The notes under the pieces were generated by a model. The model saw only the letters and a list, made by a program, of their open reading frames with translations. It made no database searches and had not been told where the DNA came from. The position numbers and the translations under genes are program-made. This document shows positions 32,315 through 45,055 of a stretch of 64,000 nucleotides of DNA, piece by piece. How positions within the stretch are numbered: position 1 is the first letter of the stretch; each line of letters starts with the position of its first letter. This DNA is from Cyclaneusma minus (lineage: Eukaryota; Ascomycota; Leotiomycetes; Marthamycetales; Marthamycetaceae): the NCBI GenBank assembly GCA_037179335.1, contig JAKZHN010000034.1, positions 310,001 through 374,000 of the forward strand, in the 5' to 3' direction.

Positions 32315-35048
32315 GTCGTCGTTCGTCGCTGGAGATTGGACCTGCAGATGGATTGAGCACACAGTTCTGGCAGGAAAAGTGTGGTCGCAGCTGCGCAGGG
32401 CCGGTTGTTGACAGCGAGAGTATCGCCTCGCCTACCAATCCGCTGTGCCAACTATCATGGTGGTGCGCAGGCGAGCTGGGAGGTTTGACGCGGCCAGTCG
32501 GAGAAGTTGGTGGTGCCCCGTCGCGATCGACACACGTTCAGCACAAGAGAGGCCCGGCTCGCTTGCTGGGTGGGTACAAGAGGCAGATAACGAGCAGTCA
32601 AGTGTCGGTGACGAGAACGAGTGGAACCACGATGAACGCCGGAAGATGCAAGGCTGCGCAGCAAGGTTGAGGCAGCAGAGGCAGGCCTTGAGGACGGGCG
32701 GATATGTTTTGTGTGTGGTGGTCCTCGGGCGCAGAAGTCGTGGTGGAGGTTTAGGTTGGGCGCCGGTGGAGAGTTGAGGTTCATGTTCCGCTGCGAGTGC
32801 GGTTGTTCTTGCGGCTGGCTCGTGCGAGGGCAATTTCGTTGCACATAAAAGGGGAAGGGCGCGGCAGCAGGCGGGACCACCAGAATGGCCTGTGCTACGG
32901 TACCGCTCCAGCATAAATTGCACCCGCCAGCGCCGTTCATGCTGGGTCCAGGGCCTGCTACAGCACCCTACCGCGGCCTACAACTCCCCCAATGATTAAG
33001 GTACCGCAGCCACTTGTTGCAGCTGGGAATTCAATACTGCTGAACTGCGGATCACTGGCAAAATTGCTGCAAACTAATACAGGCACTCGGATTGAGCTAT
33101 GGCACTTACTGCGTCGACTTAATTTCGCGCTCATGGCATTGTCCCAGCAGCCGGCAAATTGGGATTCTGTCCCAGGCGCCCTCTCCACGCAGCTTTCCAC
33201 CGACACCACTGCTGCACCAAACCTCCACAAACGTCAATCCGTGCGACTCGAAATAGGCCCTCGCCAGCAGCCCAACGCCGTGGCTTGCAACTCCCTTGAT
33301 GAGTTGACATTCGCCACCGGCCCGTCAAACGTGTGCAGAATACGCAGAAGCAGAACCAACGAGCATGGCCGCCCGTCACGCTCGCAGCTGTCTCTTGACC
33401 TGCATTTCTCCACCAGATCCCGCTCGCTGCATTGAACATTGAAGTGTCCACGATTCGGGATTCACCACTCGAACTGCCAGGAAGGACCCTGAAGGGCACC
33501 AGCCGGCGACTGCGAGTCACCCAGAACCTTGCTTGGCGCGCCTCGGGTGTGCAACCAGCAAGGTGCGAGGGAAGGTTAACATCGATGATTCCTTTTGTTT
33601 CTTCACGCCAAACAGATGCTGTGGAGGCTGAAGTCAGACTGACAGACGCCGTGTTTGGGGGATCATGCGCTATGAGGTCTGCAGCGCGTCCAGCACGGCC
33701 TGGCTTCTCCTTCAAACAAGTCCATTCTTCGGCCATTGTCAGGACCGGCCGAGTTTCATGACAGCCACATCGCCAGACGGCCTCGAGACGCATCAACAAG
33801 GCGACGTTGGGCGACACTGACCTGCCCGGCGTGCCCGGCGCATATGCCACCATTCAGTCCCCCAACATTTGGCATGAAACATGAAACACTCGGTCACGTC
33901 TGAAACCACGTCACCCCTTTGACACGAACCTCCCTCAAGCACTCGGGTCTCGGGAAGTCTCGGGAAAGCTAGATCCTTGAAGACTTTCTCCTCTTTCTCT
34001 AGTACGAAGTTATGTTTTTCTTTTGATCAGAGCTCACAGCCACTCATGTTGCCCCTACATAGTAATTCCCATCATCACATTCCCCTTCAATTGGAATTCG
34101 TAGGAGCCGTCCCAGACTCCCAGTGGCCAGCCTTCACTACCACATCACAACTCTACTCTTCGCTATGTGTCAATCCGTTCACTTCAACAACTATTCTTAT
34201 TTCTTTCTCCACCATCTGTCGCCAAAAGCAAAACTCTTCGCATAAACCCTCGGAAATGAGGCGCGTGCGTACAGATCCCTATTTCCCACTCTATGCAGCG
34301 TTGCATTATGCAGCTCTATCCCACTCTACACCTGCATTCATCGTGCATACGCTCATTTAAGCATCTTCCAAATACCCGTCCTCGCATGACCACTCCCTGG
34401 CTTCCTCGTCTCTTCTACAAAGAATGTGCAGATCTGCCAGTCGGAGACGTCCCCATTTGGTCGTGGGTATGTCAATATCGACGCAGGATGCAGCAGACCA
34501 GGGACGACTGACTCGGCATAGTGAATAGCCGCTGTAAGGCTGATCGGTTGCTCTTTTGGGCATCTTGCCAGAGCTACGAAGCTACTTACTCGAAGCTCTC
34601 TAAGCTCGTGAAGCTATGCTCCCGGTGGCGCTGAGCTCCAACCCCCGGTAATAGAAACATTGCTCATACGCTGCCACGAGCTTTTCGTCGTTTCGTTTCA
34701 TCGTTTGCTATTTCTAGTCGCCTCTTTCCTCACTGGGCGTCGCACCGTTGCCTTTTTACTTTCGCTGAGTCTTCCATTCTAGAAGGGCTTCGGAAGGTTT
34801 GCCGAAGATTTGACAGATGACAGGTGTCGGATGTAGAGAACTGCCCGGTGACCGTGATTAAAGAAGTTTTCTAAATCGCTGGGCAGTGCTGTCACTGGGC
34901 AACGAGATACAAAAGCACTGTACTTTCGTCTGGTTTGGCGAAGTCATTGGTACTTGCCTTCGATAGTTGGAGCTTGAGCAAGTTCAAAGGGCCCCTCTAC
35001 ACATCGGATCACTTCCCCGAGGTCCCTGAATGGCTTGGTCTTTAGTAA
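32315..35048. other. Intergenic, promoter side of the kinase gene
   Basis: Long frames occur by chance in GC-rich DNA (the longest is 240 codons on the minus strand at 33131-33853), but they are Arg/Ala/Pro-rich with no domain or splice support. Nothing else was recognised. Confidence 0.4.
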
Positions 35049-35514
35049 ATGCCCTTCTCACAGCCTCCTCCTTACACAACGGGGCGGCCGACGGCGACCC
35101 CTAGGGTCGATGCCAACCATGGCGTCAACCCTCCATTTGGAATATCTCCAGTCCCCTACGGCTCTTCTCCACAACCGCAGTCAACAGTCAACAAAGCCAC
35201 TGGCCGCTCAAGGGACCATCAAGCCCTCTTTCACGTCAAGTCCGACCAAGCCCTATGCCACCGCGTTACTGACAGACAGCAGCCAAGCTCAAGCTCTAGG
35301 CTCTAGCGGCTCAAAACTAACCCACCCCACAGACGGTCAAGCCCTCTTCACGTCAAGCTCGGTCAAGTCCCAGCAACCACAATACCAGAACTGGACCGAC
35401 TCCGAGTCTCCCTCAGCCCTACCACTGGTGTTGACGGTGCTTCCTTGAGACACACACGGTCCAAGTCGACTACTTGGGGAAGCTTCGACCTCGATGTCTA
35501 CGTATATGCTTGAC
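35049..35514 (+). CDS. Possible small proline-rich protein gene (doubtful)
   Basis: The frame from 35049 reads 'MPFSQPPPYTTGRPTATPRV' and continues Pro/Ser-rich to a stop at 35306. A second coding-like stretch at about 35336-35514 ends 'TTWGSFDLDVYVYA'. A direct repeat, TCAAGCCCTCTT(T)CACGTCAAG, at about 35218 and 35337 sits at the end of one segment and the start of the other. The exact splice was not resolved. No family was recognised. Confidence 0.25.
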
Positions 35515-36470
35515 TTTGGATGACGCGGTCCGCGCGGCATTGTCAAGTCAACGATGCGTGCACCCCGAACTCTGCTGCTATCTGAGTGGGGTTTGCCAGA
35601 GTGGAAGTTTTGTTGATTTGCTATGAGCAATTAGGGGACAGCTTCGATATGGAGATCCTTGGGGCTGCACGGGCTGGTACGCTGAGACTTCGATAGGTGA
35701 ACTGCCTTGTTAAGAAGACTCGAGTCTGATTCTGCAGAGGAGTACAGTGGGCCGAAGAGAATCTGGATACGGTCCTAGGTTAGCATGCCTTAATGATTAT
35801 GATCACTTGTAAGTCGTGTAAGTTATCCAACTGCTTCTAATTTCCTATTCATTCGGGGGTGTCACGTGATTTGGGCTAGCCATAGTCACTTGGGATGGTT
35901 CCGTCATGTGGGATATTCCGAATTACCTGGAGACTGCAAACCGCCTCCAGGCTTTTTCCAGCCCCAGCATCTGTCCCGGTGCTTGCCACAATCCTCTTGT
36001 CCTTTTCCGGGCTTCCTGTCGAAACACATCCTTCAACTCCTTGTCCATTTTTCCTTCCTCTTCTCCCAATTGATCCGCAACACACCGTACGGCCTCGTCT
36101 GGTTGTTCCTTCTTGGGCTGCACAATCCGTCCAGTGGCAGCAGATCGTGCCGGGGTGCCAGATTTGAATTTTCTCTGTGCCGTCCGCGTCTCGCGTCCTC
36201 GAGCTTGACTCTGGATCGCTGAGAAGGACTTTTCGCTGCTTTGGGCGATCCTAGCTTGCGCTCTCGATCGCAGTATTCAGGCGAAGAGACAAGGTGGTAG
36301 CGAAGGCTGCAGCAGTGGCAACTAGAGCGGTCATGGGACAGCGGCAGACAACAAGAACGGGAGGGTGTTGAGGTCGATGGTCGTGCGGTGGCTAAAATTG
36401 CCTTGGGACGACTCCTCGACAGAAGGCGGGACTGATGTGTCGATCCTCGAAGAGAGGGGTGGTCTTTCCC
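35515..36470. other. Intergenic, nothing recognised except one AATATTCC unit
   Basis: A lone unit like GGGATATTCCGAATTACCT occurs at about 35909-35928. The frames here are short and antisense to each other. Confidence 0.35.
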
Positions 36471-36479
36471 TTGAAGGCT

Positions 36480-38300
36480 CGAGATTCTTTGCAAATGATG
36501 GCGTCTTATGGCCCTCGTTCTGAGCAAGATTTGCATTCAAAAGAACACCTGATTCGCTCCGTGTAGCCCAGATTTTCCAGCTGTCTGCAGGAGATGGATT
36601 GGGGAGTCGGCCAAGTCTCTCTGAGCTGCTCTTATCTTTCCGAATGCTTTGAACAAGCGTGCTACCCAGCTCGCTAGCCAGTCTCGCTAAAGCCTGAGCC
36701 CAGAGTGTCTGTGAATCATTCGCTACGCACCTGGGCGATCTTCTGGATGAGCTGTTTAAAGTGGCCAGCTTCCCGTCCCTTGTACATCCAAGGACGTGGA
36801 GGAACGGCCGGTCTGCAAAGTCGCGACAACCAGAAGGGGCTGTAGCAGAAGCCTGTGTGAGCCATTGAGCCACGTTTCTTTGTCTACAAATTGGACATAC
36901 TGTCACATTTGCAATTTGATAGTTCGTCAGCGTTTCACTTGACTCGCTCCGTGTAGCCAGGACTTTCCAGCTGTCTGCAGGAGATGGAGAATTTGAAAAC
37001 GCAACTGATTTCACTTTCTTATACCCTTGTTCTCCGCATAAAGGGTCGCCTATCTCCCAAACGAAGCTGAAGATGGACTATTTCGCTAGCTAGTCCCTAG
37101 TCTTGTCTCGCTTAACCTCGCTTGAAGTTTCTGTGAATCGTTCCTACCCAGGCAGTCTTTCAGATGAGCTATTTAAAGTACCCAGCTTTCCGTCCCTAGT
37201 ATATCAAAAAACACGGAGGAACGGCCGGTCTGCAAACTCGTGGCAACGAGAAGGGCCTCTAGTAGAGCCCTGTCTGATCCATTTGAGCCACTCGTTAGTC
37301 GTTTCTTTGTCTACAATCCGGGTACTTGCAGCTTGATAGTTCGACAGCCTATTTCCCTGATTATCCCAAGCATTCATTGCAGGATGCAGATATCTCTGGT
37401 TCTCAAAGAGAAAGATAAAATGGTTGAAGATAAAGATATCTGAATATCTGATACCCTTCTCGTTAGCCCGCCTCCGGCTCACTAAACCCTAAGCTCGGAG
37501 TTTCTGTGAACCATTTCCTACGTAGGAAACCTCCCACAGGCTAATTAATGTGTCCAGCTCTCTGCCCCTCATATGTCCATGAGCAGGGAGGAACGGCCGG
37601 TCTGCAAAGTCAGGCCGCGGGAACCTCCAGCAAAAACCTGTTTGCGCCGCTCAATTTTTTATCTACAATTTGGGTCTTGCCGTTTGTTAGTTCGAGAGTC
37701 TGCAATATTGCTTGTTCCCTCATTCTTCCACACACCTGATTGCACTATGCAGTCCTCTATCTATCTCCGGTCCTCAAAGTTGAAGATGAAGACAGTTGAA
37801 GATGAAGACCATTGAAGATAACCTACCAGCCCGCCTCGCCCATACCCGAGCTCAGAGTTCCGGTTAACCACGCGGCAGTCTTCGGTTGGGCTACTTAAAC
37901 TCTCACCTAGGCCAGCACCAGCCTACTACAACTTCATCTGGACGCTTTCCTCAAGTGCTCTCCGGCTGACGTCCCTGTCCACCCTCGGCCTACTTCCAAG
38001 TGCTCTCCTGCTGCCCTCTTCTTCCATTACTGCTTCTAGGTAGCTCTAGATAAGCTCAACTTCTCCAATCTGCTTTGGTATCTTCTCCTGACCTTCTGAG
38101 TTCTGGCAAGAAGCATCCTAGACCCGCGAGAAGCATGAAGCATGGTTCTCTGCCTTTCGTAACACGCCTGGGACCACACAATGAGTACATTCGACCAATG
38201 GAACGGCCAGTCTGCAGAGTGCAGACTCACGGCAATGAGAAAAACCTCTTGTCGGAAGCTTGTTTTCATTCTGTGGCGCTGGCTGGAAAACCGAGTTCAA
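36480..38300 (+). repeat. Degenerate tandem array, ~375-420 bp unit, four to five copies
   Basis: Landmark GGAGGAACGGCCGGTCTGCAAA recurs at about 36796, 37212 and 37586, and as TGGAACGGCCAGTCTGCAGA at about 38199. Each is preceded by a TTTCTGTGAA(T/C)C(A/G)TTTCCTAC-like block and an AGCT(A/G)TTTAAAGT block, and followed by TTTGTCTACAA and (G/T)TTGATAGTTCG. CTCGCTCCGTGTAGCC...TTTCCAGCTGTCTGCAGGAG is a close direct repeat at about 36553 and 36943. The 227-codon minus frame over the first copies is a product of the repeat ('SPADSWK' appears twice) and I do not call it a gene. Confidence 0.7.
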
Positions 38301-39690
38301 ATTCCAAATGCCAGAAGGAAATGTCCTCGCTGTCTACACTCTTTCCTTGAGAGAGAGTACGGCTGGTAATGATTTGCTTCTGCTCCGAGTTCCCGATAAA
38401 GATGTCAGATCCTGACAGAAACTGTTTTAATTCAAGAGCCTCGCAACTTCGCGCACAACGTCGACAAGTCAGCTCACTCGTAAACATGTACCTGGGATTG
38501 CTAGCTGTCAACCATCGCTCTGGCTATTGACCTTAGATGGCTGTCGACTTTCGATTCTGCAGGGGACTGTCAAGTGACATCTAGAAGCAAACTCTACCCT
38601 GCAAGAAACAGTTGGAAATCAACCTGAGTCAGAGGCAACGACGTGATGTTGGATCAAGCTCTCGTCGGAGCTAGGGACGAGCCTAGAGCTTCCTACATGG
38701 GCAGCCTACGACACAAGCTATTGAAAATTTGCGGCTCTCTTCTCCTTCAATTTCAAGAAATTTGAATCACAAGGCGCTATTCAGCCGGGGCCTGGTCGCT
38801 GTGCAGGGCATGCACTGAATAATGGATTGGCTATGCACCTGAATGCCACTAAAACGTCCAACAGGCGACAAGTTCACGACCTCAAACAGGATGTCACACG
38901 TAGGACGGCTTTGCTTTCATCGCCACAAGGCATGATCTCAGCACAAACGCTCACTCAGGGCCAAAAGACTCCCTTACTATTCTTTCGTAGGGTTTCTGAA
39001 GCCAAATTGGTGCTTGGTTCTCACTGGTCGCTGCTGGGTGTGAGCTCTAGAAACTTGAGAACCTCACGTTAGCTCACGCAACTTCTGGTATCGACGAAGC
39101 CCCTGGGACTGAAAAAGCGAGCGGGAGCGATGGCGGACAAATTATTCTCTTGTGACTTGTTCCAGCAAAGGAATTCCGGTGCTCACTTAAGTCTTTGGAG
39201 GCGAAAATGTCTTGAGAAACAATCAGACTGTGTGGAACGGGGAAATCGTAGTAAGGCACGAGGATATTCAAGACTTCTCCTACCAAACTGCGGTTTACTC
39301 CACTCATGCGGAAGTGACAAGCAGGGTATGAATGGATTGATGGGACACTTGACCGCTCCATTTCACCGGGGTTACAGGATGGCGCAAACGGGGATTGTAA
39401 TCCCTGGGAAACCATAAAGAGGCGCTCTCACAACCAAGCCTTCCTCTCCTTTCATCCTCAACATCATCGACAGGAAGTGCAGTTGTTAGGTACTTGAAAT
39501 TTCACCCTAATACCTCCACTTTCACGCATTTTTGTACATATCCGGTGATCATATTTCTCTCCGCGTAGGCTATGGCTGTAAGCACGGGAGGTTCATTCAC
39601 ATCCAGGAAGTGATCTCAAGTTGCGACTAGGATACGTGATAGCTGAGATGATGTTGATACTCTAATACGAGGCTGCTCCCACGTTTTCCT
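38301..39690. other. Intergenic between repeat arrays
   Basis: No gene was recognised. Frames are under 115 codons and unconvincing. Confidence 0.4.
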
Positions 39691-39694
39691 GTCG

Positions 39695-40540
39695 ATTCCG
39701 GCATACTATGTCACTTCCAAAGTTTTCTATGGATTCCAAAGTTTATTGTCAACTCGATGATTGAGTCAACTCCAAGGCCCAAGCCACCATGTTGATTCCA
39801 AATTACTCTGTGGACTCGGGATCACTAGGTCGACTCCAGAGTCTGGGAGCAATCCCAGGCTACCCTATTGATTCCAAAGTTCATTGTCGACTCCTGATTA
39901 CTGGACGCTTCCACCTTTGCCTGTCGATTCCAACCTGCTTTATCGATTCCAGAGTTTTCTATGGATTCCAAAGTCTATAATGGACTTCGGATTACCAGAT
40001 CAACTCCGAGCCACCATGTTAATTCCAAGCTACTATATTGACTCTGCATTACTATATCGACTCCAGAGTCTGTTATCTATTACAGGCTACTCTGTCAACT
40101 CCAAATGACCATTTCGACTCTTAATTACCCCCAGATTACCAAATAAACTCCGCGTCGTAAATCACGATCTCGATCCCAAGCGAGTTCATGGACTCGGGAT
40201 CACTATGTCGACTCCAGAGTCTGTTATCAGTTCCAGGGAACTCTACCGACTTCAAATGACTACGTTAACTCCAAATTACTGAATCAGTTCCTTGATACCA
40301 AACCACGATGTCGATTCCAAGCTGCTTGATTGACTCTGGTTCAATATGTCGATGTCAGAGTCTAGTATCAACCCCAGGCTACTCTGTCAACTCCAAATGA
40401 CTATTTCGACCACAGATTACTGGATGCTTCACGGTACAAAACCACGATGTCGGCTCCAGACTAGTCTATCGACTCCATGTTACTCTGTCGACTCCAGAGT
40501 CTGGTATCAAGTCCTAGGTCTTGTATCGATTCCGATTTCT
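39695..40540 (+). repeat. TCGACTCCA-type minisatellite, about 850 bp
   Basis: Dozens of degenerate units of (G/T)TCGA(C/T)TCCA(A/G)A, often with ATTACT or GTCTGTTATC between, recur every ~20-30 bp. Longer patterns also repeat, such as CTATGTCGACTCCAGAGTCT (near 39825, 40205 and 40490) and CCAAATTACT. The array ends close to the AATATTCC block. Confidence 0.8.
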
Positions 40541-40624
40541 ACAATCTAGGTTCTTTTCCCCTCAAGTTCAATAAGGCTTTGTCGGCTTCTGGATGGCTCC
40601 CCGCTCCCAAGTTTCGACTTCAAA

Positions 40625-40800
40625 TGACTAGGAAGACGCCAAGCGCTTGGGAAGGTCCCAATAATTGGGAATATCTTAAGTGATTGGGAAAATCCCGAGT
40701 AATTTGGGAAAGCTCCGAGTAACTGTGAATATTCCAAGTAATTCTGAATATTCAAGTTGATTGGGAATATTCCCAGTAATCGGGATAATCGCAAGAATTA
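40625..40800 (+). repeat. AATATTCC/GTAATTGGG minisatellite block
   Basis: About nine units of roughly 18-20 bp (GGGAATATTCCAAGTAATT and variants). It is the same family as the repeats within the elements at 13.3, 14.9 and 16.9 kb. No inverted termini were seen around this copy. Confidence 0.75.
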
Positions 40801-40860
40801 AGAAAACTCCAAATGACGAAGGGGGTCGGGGGAGAACAAATAACACAATATGTCCAATGA

Positions 40861-41062
40861 TGTTAACAGTACAAGCTAGAAGCGAGTGGATGATATAGAA
40901 TTGAGAAGGATTTTTGGCTTTGTGAAAGAAACGCTTGAAGACTCCCCTTTATTCCTTGTTACCTCCTTTTATAGTCAGGTATATCAGAGCCCCTGAGACC
41001 CATATATAACCAACAAGTCACAAAATGCCTGTCAGTTGCTTAGATACCTGTCAAGGCTAACA
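40861..41062 (-). mobile_element. Possible solo LTR, 202 bp
   Basis: Read on the minus strand it starts TGTTAGCC and ends GTTAACA, giving a 5 bp TGTTA/TAACA inverted end as in many LTRs. In between are a TATAAAAGG box and an AATAAA signal in the right order. No 5 bp target duplication was found (flanks AATGA and CGTAC), and no internal retrotransposon sequence is present. It may be an old solo LTR or a chance match. Confidence 0.4.
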
Positions 41063-41308
41063 CGTACTGTCGTTGCCAATTTCATTGTCATTTTCAGCTG
41101 TAGTTCACATACCAAAAGTTAAGCGTGGTTCGTTTAGCTCACGACATGCTTCACTCCGGACGACCTCTTTCATCTTTGCAACCGCGACTCTTTTTCTTCT
41201 GCAAAGTCCACCACCTTCACCGCCCGCACCCTCCTCCCTCACAACATCGTCTGTTTGCTTGTTTTTTGCTTTTGTGGCAGACCGGCCGCAGCTTCACCAT
41301 CCGCGACC

Positions 41309-44095
41309 ATGGTACCGCCCCGGCCCCAGCGGCGGTACCGAGAAGAAGTCCTCCGGGACTACGTGTTCACGCAGCTGACCACGACGATCCCGTCGGACTC
41401 AGAGCTCTCCAGGTTCCGGCCTGCAACACCTGGCTGGGACTTGGAGGAGAGCTCTGAGTCCTCCGGTTTGCCAGAAAGTGGGGATGGATCCGGGTCCCCA
41501 CCGGATGCCAGACTGACCCAGATGCTGGAGGCACGGAACTTGGCCCTCCTCCAAGCGGAGGGTGAAGCTCTGCTTGGGGGAGACAAGGATGAAGAAGACG
41601 ATGGTGAAGAAGCCGGTCATGGCACCGGTTCTGCAGAATCCTCGGTCATCGAGGATTGGCGCCCTCCGGGAACTCGGGGTAATCGTGAGTATTTTCTCGC
41701 CTCAACTTCCACCTTCTTCAACTTTCCACTTCCTCCCAACTTCACACCACACGCGCTGACCACCGCCCCCAGCCGCCCCCAACACGCTGGTTCTCTCCTC
41801 CTCTGCCTCTTCCACCAAAATTCCCAACTTTAGTCGCCCAATCGCGACTATGTCGCGCCCAGCCCCTCCTCCCAGTGTCGCTGGCGGAGCCACCTCTTCG
41901 GAGGTTGGCGAAGCAGCTTCACCAAGCTACCGCCTGCGCGAGACCGACCTCTTCGAGGCCTCCATCGACTTCGGTGGCACTCCTGCCTTGGTGGGAGAAG
42001 AAAGCCTGCTGCCTCACCAGCAGCAGCAGAACCAAGGTATGTTCACCCTCAGCTCCAACTTGATCTTCACCAGGCTAACCACGCAGATTCAGACGCCCAG
42101 AGCCGTGCTGCCAGTGAAGCTGGCGAATGGGAGACCGAGGCGACCCACCCCGCCGACCTCGAGGCCCTCCTCGACAGCATGGAATCCCTGTCTGGCCAGC
42201 GCCTCCAGGAGTTGGTCGACAGCGGAGCCGTCGTCGTTGAGCCCTCGCCCGAGCCCTCGCTGCACCATGACAGCTTGGGCAACGGTGGGGGTGCTTCGGC
42301 GACGGTGTACAATTCCGCTGGAGCCGCCGTCGGAACTGTCCGCCCCTCCCTGGCCCACAACCTCAAGGCCAAGGGCAAAGCTTTCTTCTCGCGTCCCACC
42401 AGGACGCAGCTCCTTCGAGAGGAGAAGAGGAAGAAGGAGAAGATGGAGAAGCAGTCGGCGGAGCAGAGGGGAAACGGCAGGGTCCTTGACAAGGGCAAGG
42501 GCAAGGCTGTAGACAGAAGCCGCCCGCGCCAGTCAGACCCTGGCCCGTCCCTTCTTGCTGCTGCACCTGAAGATGAGGGTGGTGTGGTTGAAGTTGCCTC
42601 CAGCGGTGAGGCTCCCACTACCCTCATCAAGCTCATCAACCCCGCCGACCCCGACGCAGACGGAGACTGGGAGGACGTGGAGAGACCGCCCGTCGTCAGC
42701 ACGGACAAGTACGGCATCATCAGGCGAAAGGCCAGTGACGCCGACGCCTGGATTTTCGGAGAACTCGGCGAGCCGAAGGAGGAGGAGCCAAAGAAGAACA
42801 TGGTCGCCCGTGTTCGCCATTCGATGCCCGCGATCCGGGGTCCCTTTGGCTTCTCCTCCTCCGCTCTGGCCGCCGAGTTCAGGACCCTCGCTGCTTCGTC
42901 TTCGTGCGCCACCGGCGCCACTGCATCGACCGCTGCTCGCGCTGCTCGTGGAAGCGAGCAGCTTCAACCTGGATTGCCCGTTGTGCGTGAGGCTGCGCGC
43001 TCCAGCGCTGCTCCTGCCACTGCCACCGCCTCTTCTGCTTCTCGACTCCGCACCGGCGTCGCAGGACCAGTTCGCGGTGGAACCGGCAGTGTCTCCGGAA
43101 CCCCGCGTGGAACCGGCACAGTCTCCGGAACCCCGCGTTCTGGTCCTGCTTCGTCTGGTCGCGTCCGCACCAGCATCCCGTCTGCTTCCCGAGCCACCAG
43201 CAGCACTGTCCCCGCCACCCCGCGCAACGGTCTCCCTTCGTCTGCTCCCTCCTCGACGCGAACCTTCCCTCCCCGCACAAGCTCGCTCGCCAACGCCGTC
43301 CGCAATCACTCCAAGATCCCCGTTCCAGCAACTCCCTCACCAGCTGCTCGATCGGTTCCCTCTGCTCGTCGCGGTCCGGCATCTTCATCTGCACAAGGTG
43401 GAGCACGCGGATCAACCTTGGCTTCGAGACTGAGATCTTCCCTTCCTCCAGGCTCAACGGCTGCAGCTTCAGCCACTCCCACTGCTGCCTCGAAGACTCG
43501 TACTCCTACAGCCTCGAAGAAACCCACTCGTGCTGCCCCTGCTGCTACGACTGCAGCTTCAAAGGGTCTTTTCCTGTGCACCAACGGTGGAGCTTCACCG
43601 ACTCCATCGCAATTCTCTAAGATGGCTGAGCCTGGTTCACCCTCGCCATCCTACGCAGCCTCAGTCGCCGGCGTTCCCTCTCCCTCCGCCGTCTCGACCA
43701 CTCGCGCCAACGGCGAGTCCCCTGTTCGCGCTTCCGACGCAGCCCTTCCCGCCGCAAGCAGCTCTCTTTCCAGTGTCGATCGCGCTGTCGACGAAGGTCT
43801 CGAACTTTTTGATCAAATGATCGCAATCCGAGACAGCATGTCCCCTGGCCGCGCCCGCCAGCGCGTCAGCGCCGATATCGACCGCTTTCGACCACTCATT
43901 GCCAACGGATTGAAGGTTCGGGAGCAAGCCCGTCAGAATTTCTTGGAGGAAGAAGCTGTCCTCGCCGGAGCCAATTCTGTTCTGGTGGACCTGGCTCTGG
44001 AGGTCATCGGAGCTGCCAGAAGGGCCAAGGAGGATAAGGAGGCACGTGAGAAGGAGCTTGCTGAGAAGAATGGCAAGGACGGCGACCATGCCTAG
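41309..44095 (+). CDS. Large disordered Ser/Ala/Pro-rich hypothetical protein
   Basis: Three exons in phase (41309-41684, 41773-42036, 42087-44095) give 882 residues. I picked the acceptor at 41772 over the later TTTAG because only it keeps the reading frame of the next exon. Residues 1-125 are acidic and E/S-rich. A middle region is charged, with 'LLREEKRKKEKMEKQSAEQR'. From about 440 to 720 it is almost pure Ser/Ala/Pro/Thr/Arg with repeats such as 'GTGSVSGTPRGTGTVSGTPR'. The C-terminus (from about 755) is predicted helical, 'DEGLELFDQMIAIRDSM' onward, and is the most ordered part. Third-position G/C use is higher than in the neighbours. No known domain was recognised; function unknown. Confidence 0.65.
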
Positions 44096-45055
44096 GTCGT
44101 TTCTGCTGCTTCTTTTCGGCAGTCTGGGTCTACTATCTTCTTCTTCTCGGCATTATCGTGGAAACAGCGGGTTCTTCTGAGTCTAGCGCGGCCCGTGGTA
44201 CGCTGGGAATTGATGGTAGGACAAGGCGCTGGATTGGTAGGATGCATTCGATCTGGTCTGTTTCGTCGGGTTTCTTCGCTGCATTAGGATGGCGTATGGT
44301 TCGCAGGATTCGGGAATCATTCACGTTGCAGGGATATATCTGGGATGGATGCCTCGTTTCTCGCTGTTTCGGCAGTTGGATTTGGTGGTGGTCTCGGTTT
44401 CTCCTGCGTGGAGTTCGGCGGAAGATACCCATTTGCTTCCTCGTCTGCGTGTAGATATGAATGGAAAACGCGTGACCCGAACTGTTTCTTTGATGCTTCC
44501 CGTGATTTGTTAAATGTGTTATGTGACGCTTCTGATGACTTGTGAATTGTAATGCTCTACTTACTTAGTATATTGCCACAACTTTGGGCAATTCTATCAA
44601 TATTTCGCTGGGTTCCTGAGTTCTGAGTCCTGACCACACTCGTGGTCTTGCTACCCTGTAGAACTACTCAGACAGCCGGTTTACCACCAGACTCCTCCAA
44701 AAAGGGGTGATGCTTTTTGAATGTTGTGAAGTCAGCCTCGCTGATGCTTGTGCGTCGGGAAATGCGGTGATGAACGAGGCTGAGGCTAACCTGATACGTC
44801 TTGGCGCCAATACTCGCACGGATATCGTAATTTCATGGATAACGGCTCGGATGCTCGACGCACCAGCAGCGATATGAGTCGCTGTTTTCCTGCCGCCTTC
44901 GCTACCATTCCCGGTCTGAGGCTTGTTTGCCCTCTCATCCTCTTGCTGGTCCTCCACCAGTTCCTCTCGTTTACTTAAAAGCGCTGGTGGAATCCCCGAG
45001 TTTCTCCATCGCCCACTCGCTCTCGCAGTTCACGCCTAGATACATTCCCTCCATC
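44096..45055. other. Intergenic, nothing recognised
   Basis: It contains the 3' region of the upstream gene and the promoter of the membrane protein gene; no further gene was seen. Confidence 0.4.

Noticed and set aside
33131..33853. 240-codon minus-strand frame
   Set aside because: No domain, no splice-consistent extension, GC-rich DNA that gives long frames by chance.
36331..37014. 227-codon minus-strand frame with repeated 'SPADSWK'
   Set aside because: The repetition comes from the ~400 bp DNA repeat; other copies of the array do not keep the frame.
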